Assembly: GCA_031548365.1 (NCBI GenBank)
Contig: JAVBRD010000005.1
Span: 32,466 to 96,465, forward strand
Direction: 5' to 3'
Origin: JAVBRD01 sp031548365
Lineage (GTDB): Bacteria; Bacillota; Clostridia; Christensenellales; UBA1750
Length of the DNA stretch: 64,000 nt
The notes beneath the pieces were generated by a model. That model was not told the DNA's origin and did not search any database. It worked only from the letters and a program-made list of their open reading frames with translations. Position numbers and translations under genes: made by a program. Below are positions 62,601 through 64,000 of this stretch, piece by piece; within the stretch, counting starts at the first letter, position 1; each line of letters opens with the position of its first letter.

Positions 62601-64000
62601 TCGGTGACGGCAGGTCTCGCGGGGAACGGCTCGGGCGCGGGAGCCGTGACCGTCACCGCCTATGACCGTTTCGGCAACGCTGTGTCGGTGACCGACCCGG
62701 CGGGGCGCGCGGAGAGCACAACTTACGACCTCTTGGGCCGCCCCCTGACGGCCACGGACAGGAACGGCGTGACGACCACCACCACCTACGACGGCCTTGG
62801 CCGCGTCGTGCGCGTGAGCAACAGCAAGGACGGAGCCGCGAACGCGGTCACGACCGTTTACGCGCTCACGGGTGCGGTGGCTTCCACGGCCAACGAGCGC
62901 GGAACGTTCGCGAACACGTATGACAATCAGGGGCGGCCGGTCACGAAGACAGGCCCGGACGGCGCTCAGGCGTACGGGTATGACGCGTACGGGAACCGGG
63001 CGAGCTTTTCGCTCACGCGGTGCGGGACGCTGATTCAGAGTCTGGCGTATGCGTACGACAGCATGAACCGGCTGTGGGAGGTCGTGGAGAACGGGGCGCC
63101 CGTCGCCACGTATAGCTACGACCTAAACGGCAACCGCGCGAACCTGACGTACGACAACGGCAACAGCGAGGCGTACGCGTACAACGACGCCAACCTGGTG
63201 ACCGGGGTCACGAACATGAACGGCTCAGCGGTACTGTCGGCGTTCAGCTACACGTATGACCTGCGCGGGAACCAAGTGGGCAAGACCGACCATAACGGCA
63301 AGGTGACCACCTACGCGTACGACGGCCTGAACCGCCTGACACGGGAGAGCGTGAGCGGTGGCGGGGGAGGCGCGGGCGAGACGGTGTACGCGTACGACCT
63401 GCGGAACAACCGGGCGAGCCTGACGGTCACGGGCGTTGGCGCGAAGACGGTGAGCTATGTCTATGACGCGTGCGACCGCCTGGTGAGCGAGGCGACGACC
63501 ACCACGTCCAAAGGCACGGAGAAGATTGAGTACGCATACGACGGGAATGGAAACACGGTACGCCGGGGAACGGAGCGGACGGGGACGGGGCTGTGGGTTC
63601 ACGAGTTCGGGGAGGACGCGGAACACAGGCTGGAGCTGCGGACGTACGACGGGTTCGGGCGTCTGACGGCTGTCAACAACGACAAGGCCAACGCGTACTA
63701 CGCGTACAACCCGGACGGCCTGCGGGCGCGCAAGACGGTGGACGGCCAGACCACGGTTCACCTGTGGGACGGGCAGCAGATGGCGGGTGAAGTGTACCTC
63801 GCGCCCAACGGTACGCAGACGGGATGCACGGCGTACCTGCGGGGAGCGAACCTGATCGCGACGCGTGAGAGCTTGGCGGGTTCCCCCACCGGCGCTCCGA
63901 CGGGCGCTAGCGTCTACTGCCTGTACAACGCGCATGGCGACATTGTGCAGCGCACGGGTGAAAACGGGGTATCGCTGTGGTACAATGAATATGACGCGTT
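59695..64000 (+). CDS. Large RHS-repeat protein, frameshifted, 3' end outside window
   Basis: The ATG at 59695 follows AAAGGAG. The first frame (59695-61206) gives 503 residues: an N-terminal RHS-associated domain (ERVHLNTGHLSLSMPIVSLKG in part) and early repeats. Near 61091-61103 the RHS similarity moves to the -1 frame and then stays open to base 64000. It continues with dozens of YD repeats (YDxxGR, YDxxGN), so one base appears lost. RHS proteins form a beta cocoon that usually carries a toxic C-terminal domain; that end is not in the window. No signal peptide is visible. Intact translation would need frameshifting or a sequencing correction. Confidence 0.85.

Overview
The window reads as chromosome from a high-GC, low-redundancy member of the Bacillota, probably a gut or anaerobic Clostridia lineage. 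This is inferred from strong GGAGG-type ribosome binding sites, sigma-A promoters with 17-bp spacing, a Clostridia-style division cluster (MurA, FtsQ, two DUF881 proteins, small basic protein), a DUF1846 protein, a DUF3343 protein beside a class V aminotransferase, and a preQ1-I riboswitch before a QueT-type gene. No rRNA, functional tRNA, CRISPR array, prophage module or replication origin was seen. Family names come from recognition of the translated sequence, not from a database search.

Layout. 1-7.8 kb: a sugar-acid style catabolic locus. An esterase-like hydrolase (cut by the window edge) and an RraA-family protein point left. An enolase-superfamily dehydratase, a degenerate SDR, an intact SDR, an AGE-family epimerase and a CoA-disulfide reductase/rhodanese fusion point right. 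7.8-9.8 kb: a transposase remnant, two structured intergenic repeats and a polysaccharide deacetylase. 9.8-15.3 kb: a second, divergently transcribed polyol/sugar locus (SrlD-like SDR and a DUF815-like pseudo-ATPase on one side; FGGY kinase, GatD-like dehydrogenase and UroD/MtaA-like protein on the other). 15.7-22.7 kb: class V aminotransferase plus DUF3343, then the division/cell-wall cluster ending in a lytic transglycosylase. 22.7-25.4 kb: a cysteine-rich repeat protein and a ruined IS1-like transposase. 25.5-30.5 kb: a polar amino acid ABC importer, an AT-rich acetyltransferase, an AbgB-like amidohydrolase and a small helical protein. 30.5-35.6 kb: small exported proteins, glutamate dehydrogenase, a MATE exporter and a hemolysin III-type membrane protein. 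35.7-44.3 kb: PBP with an NTF2-like domain, arginyl-tRNA synthetase, SNF2 helicase, RadC and YdcF. 44.8-54 kb: KduD, QueT with its riboswitch, a zinc-less Fpg/Nei glycosylase, an ArsR-like regulator, DUF1801, DNA polymerase IV, DUF1846 and RecQ. 54.6-64 kb: a papain-fold-like protein with an AraC regulator, a tRNA-like remnant, about 1.5 kb of AT-rich gene-poor DNA, a glycine-rich/Fn3 protein and a large RHS gene that carries one frameshift and runs off the end.

The strongest unexplained signal is a family of roughly 185-nt intergenic elements with at least four copies (8228-8412, 9599-9786, 15410-15590, 48614-48804). Each has the same order of parts: an outer closing stem, a palindrome built on AAGAACC/GGTTCTT, then two long hairpins. 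Primary sequence differs between copies, but several stems keep pairing through compensatory changes. This fits a structured RNA or a hairpin-recognised mobile element better than ordinary repeat DNA. Other points of interest are two pseudoenzymes placed in catabolic loci, a glycosylase without its zinc finger, and a disrupted region in front of ftsQ.
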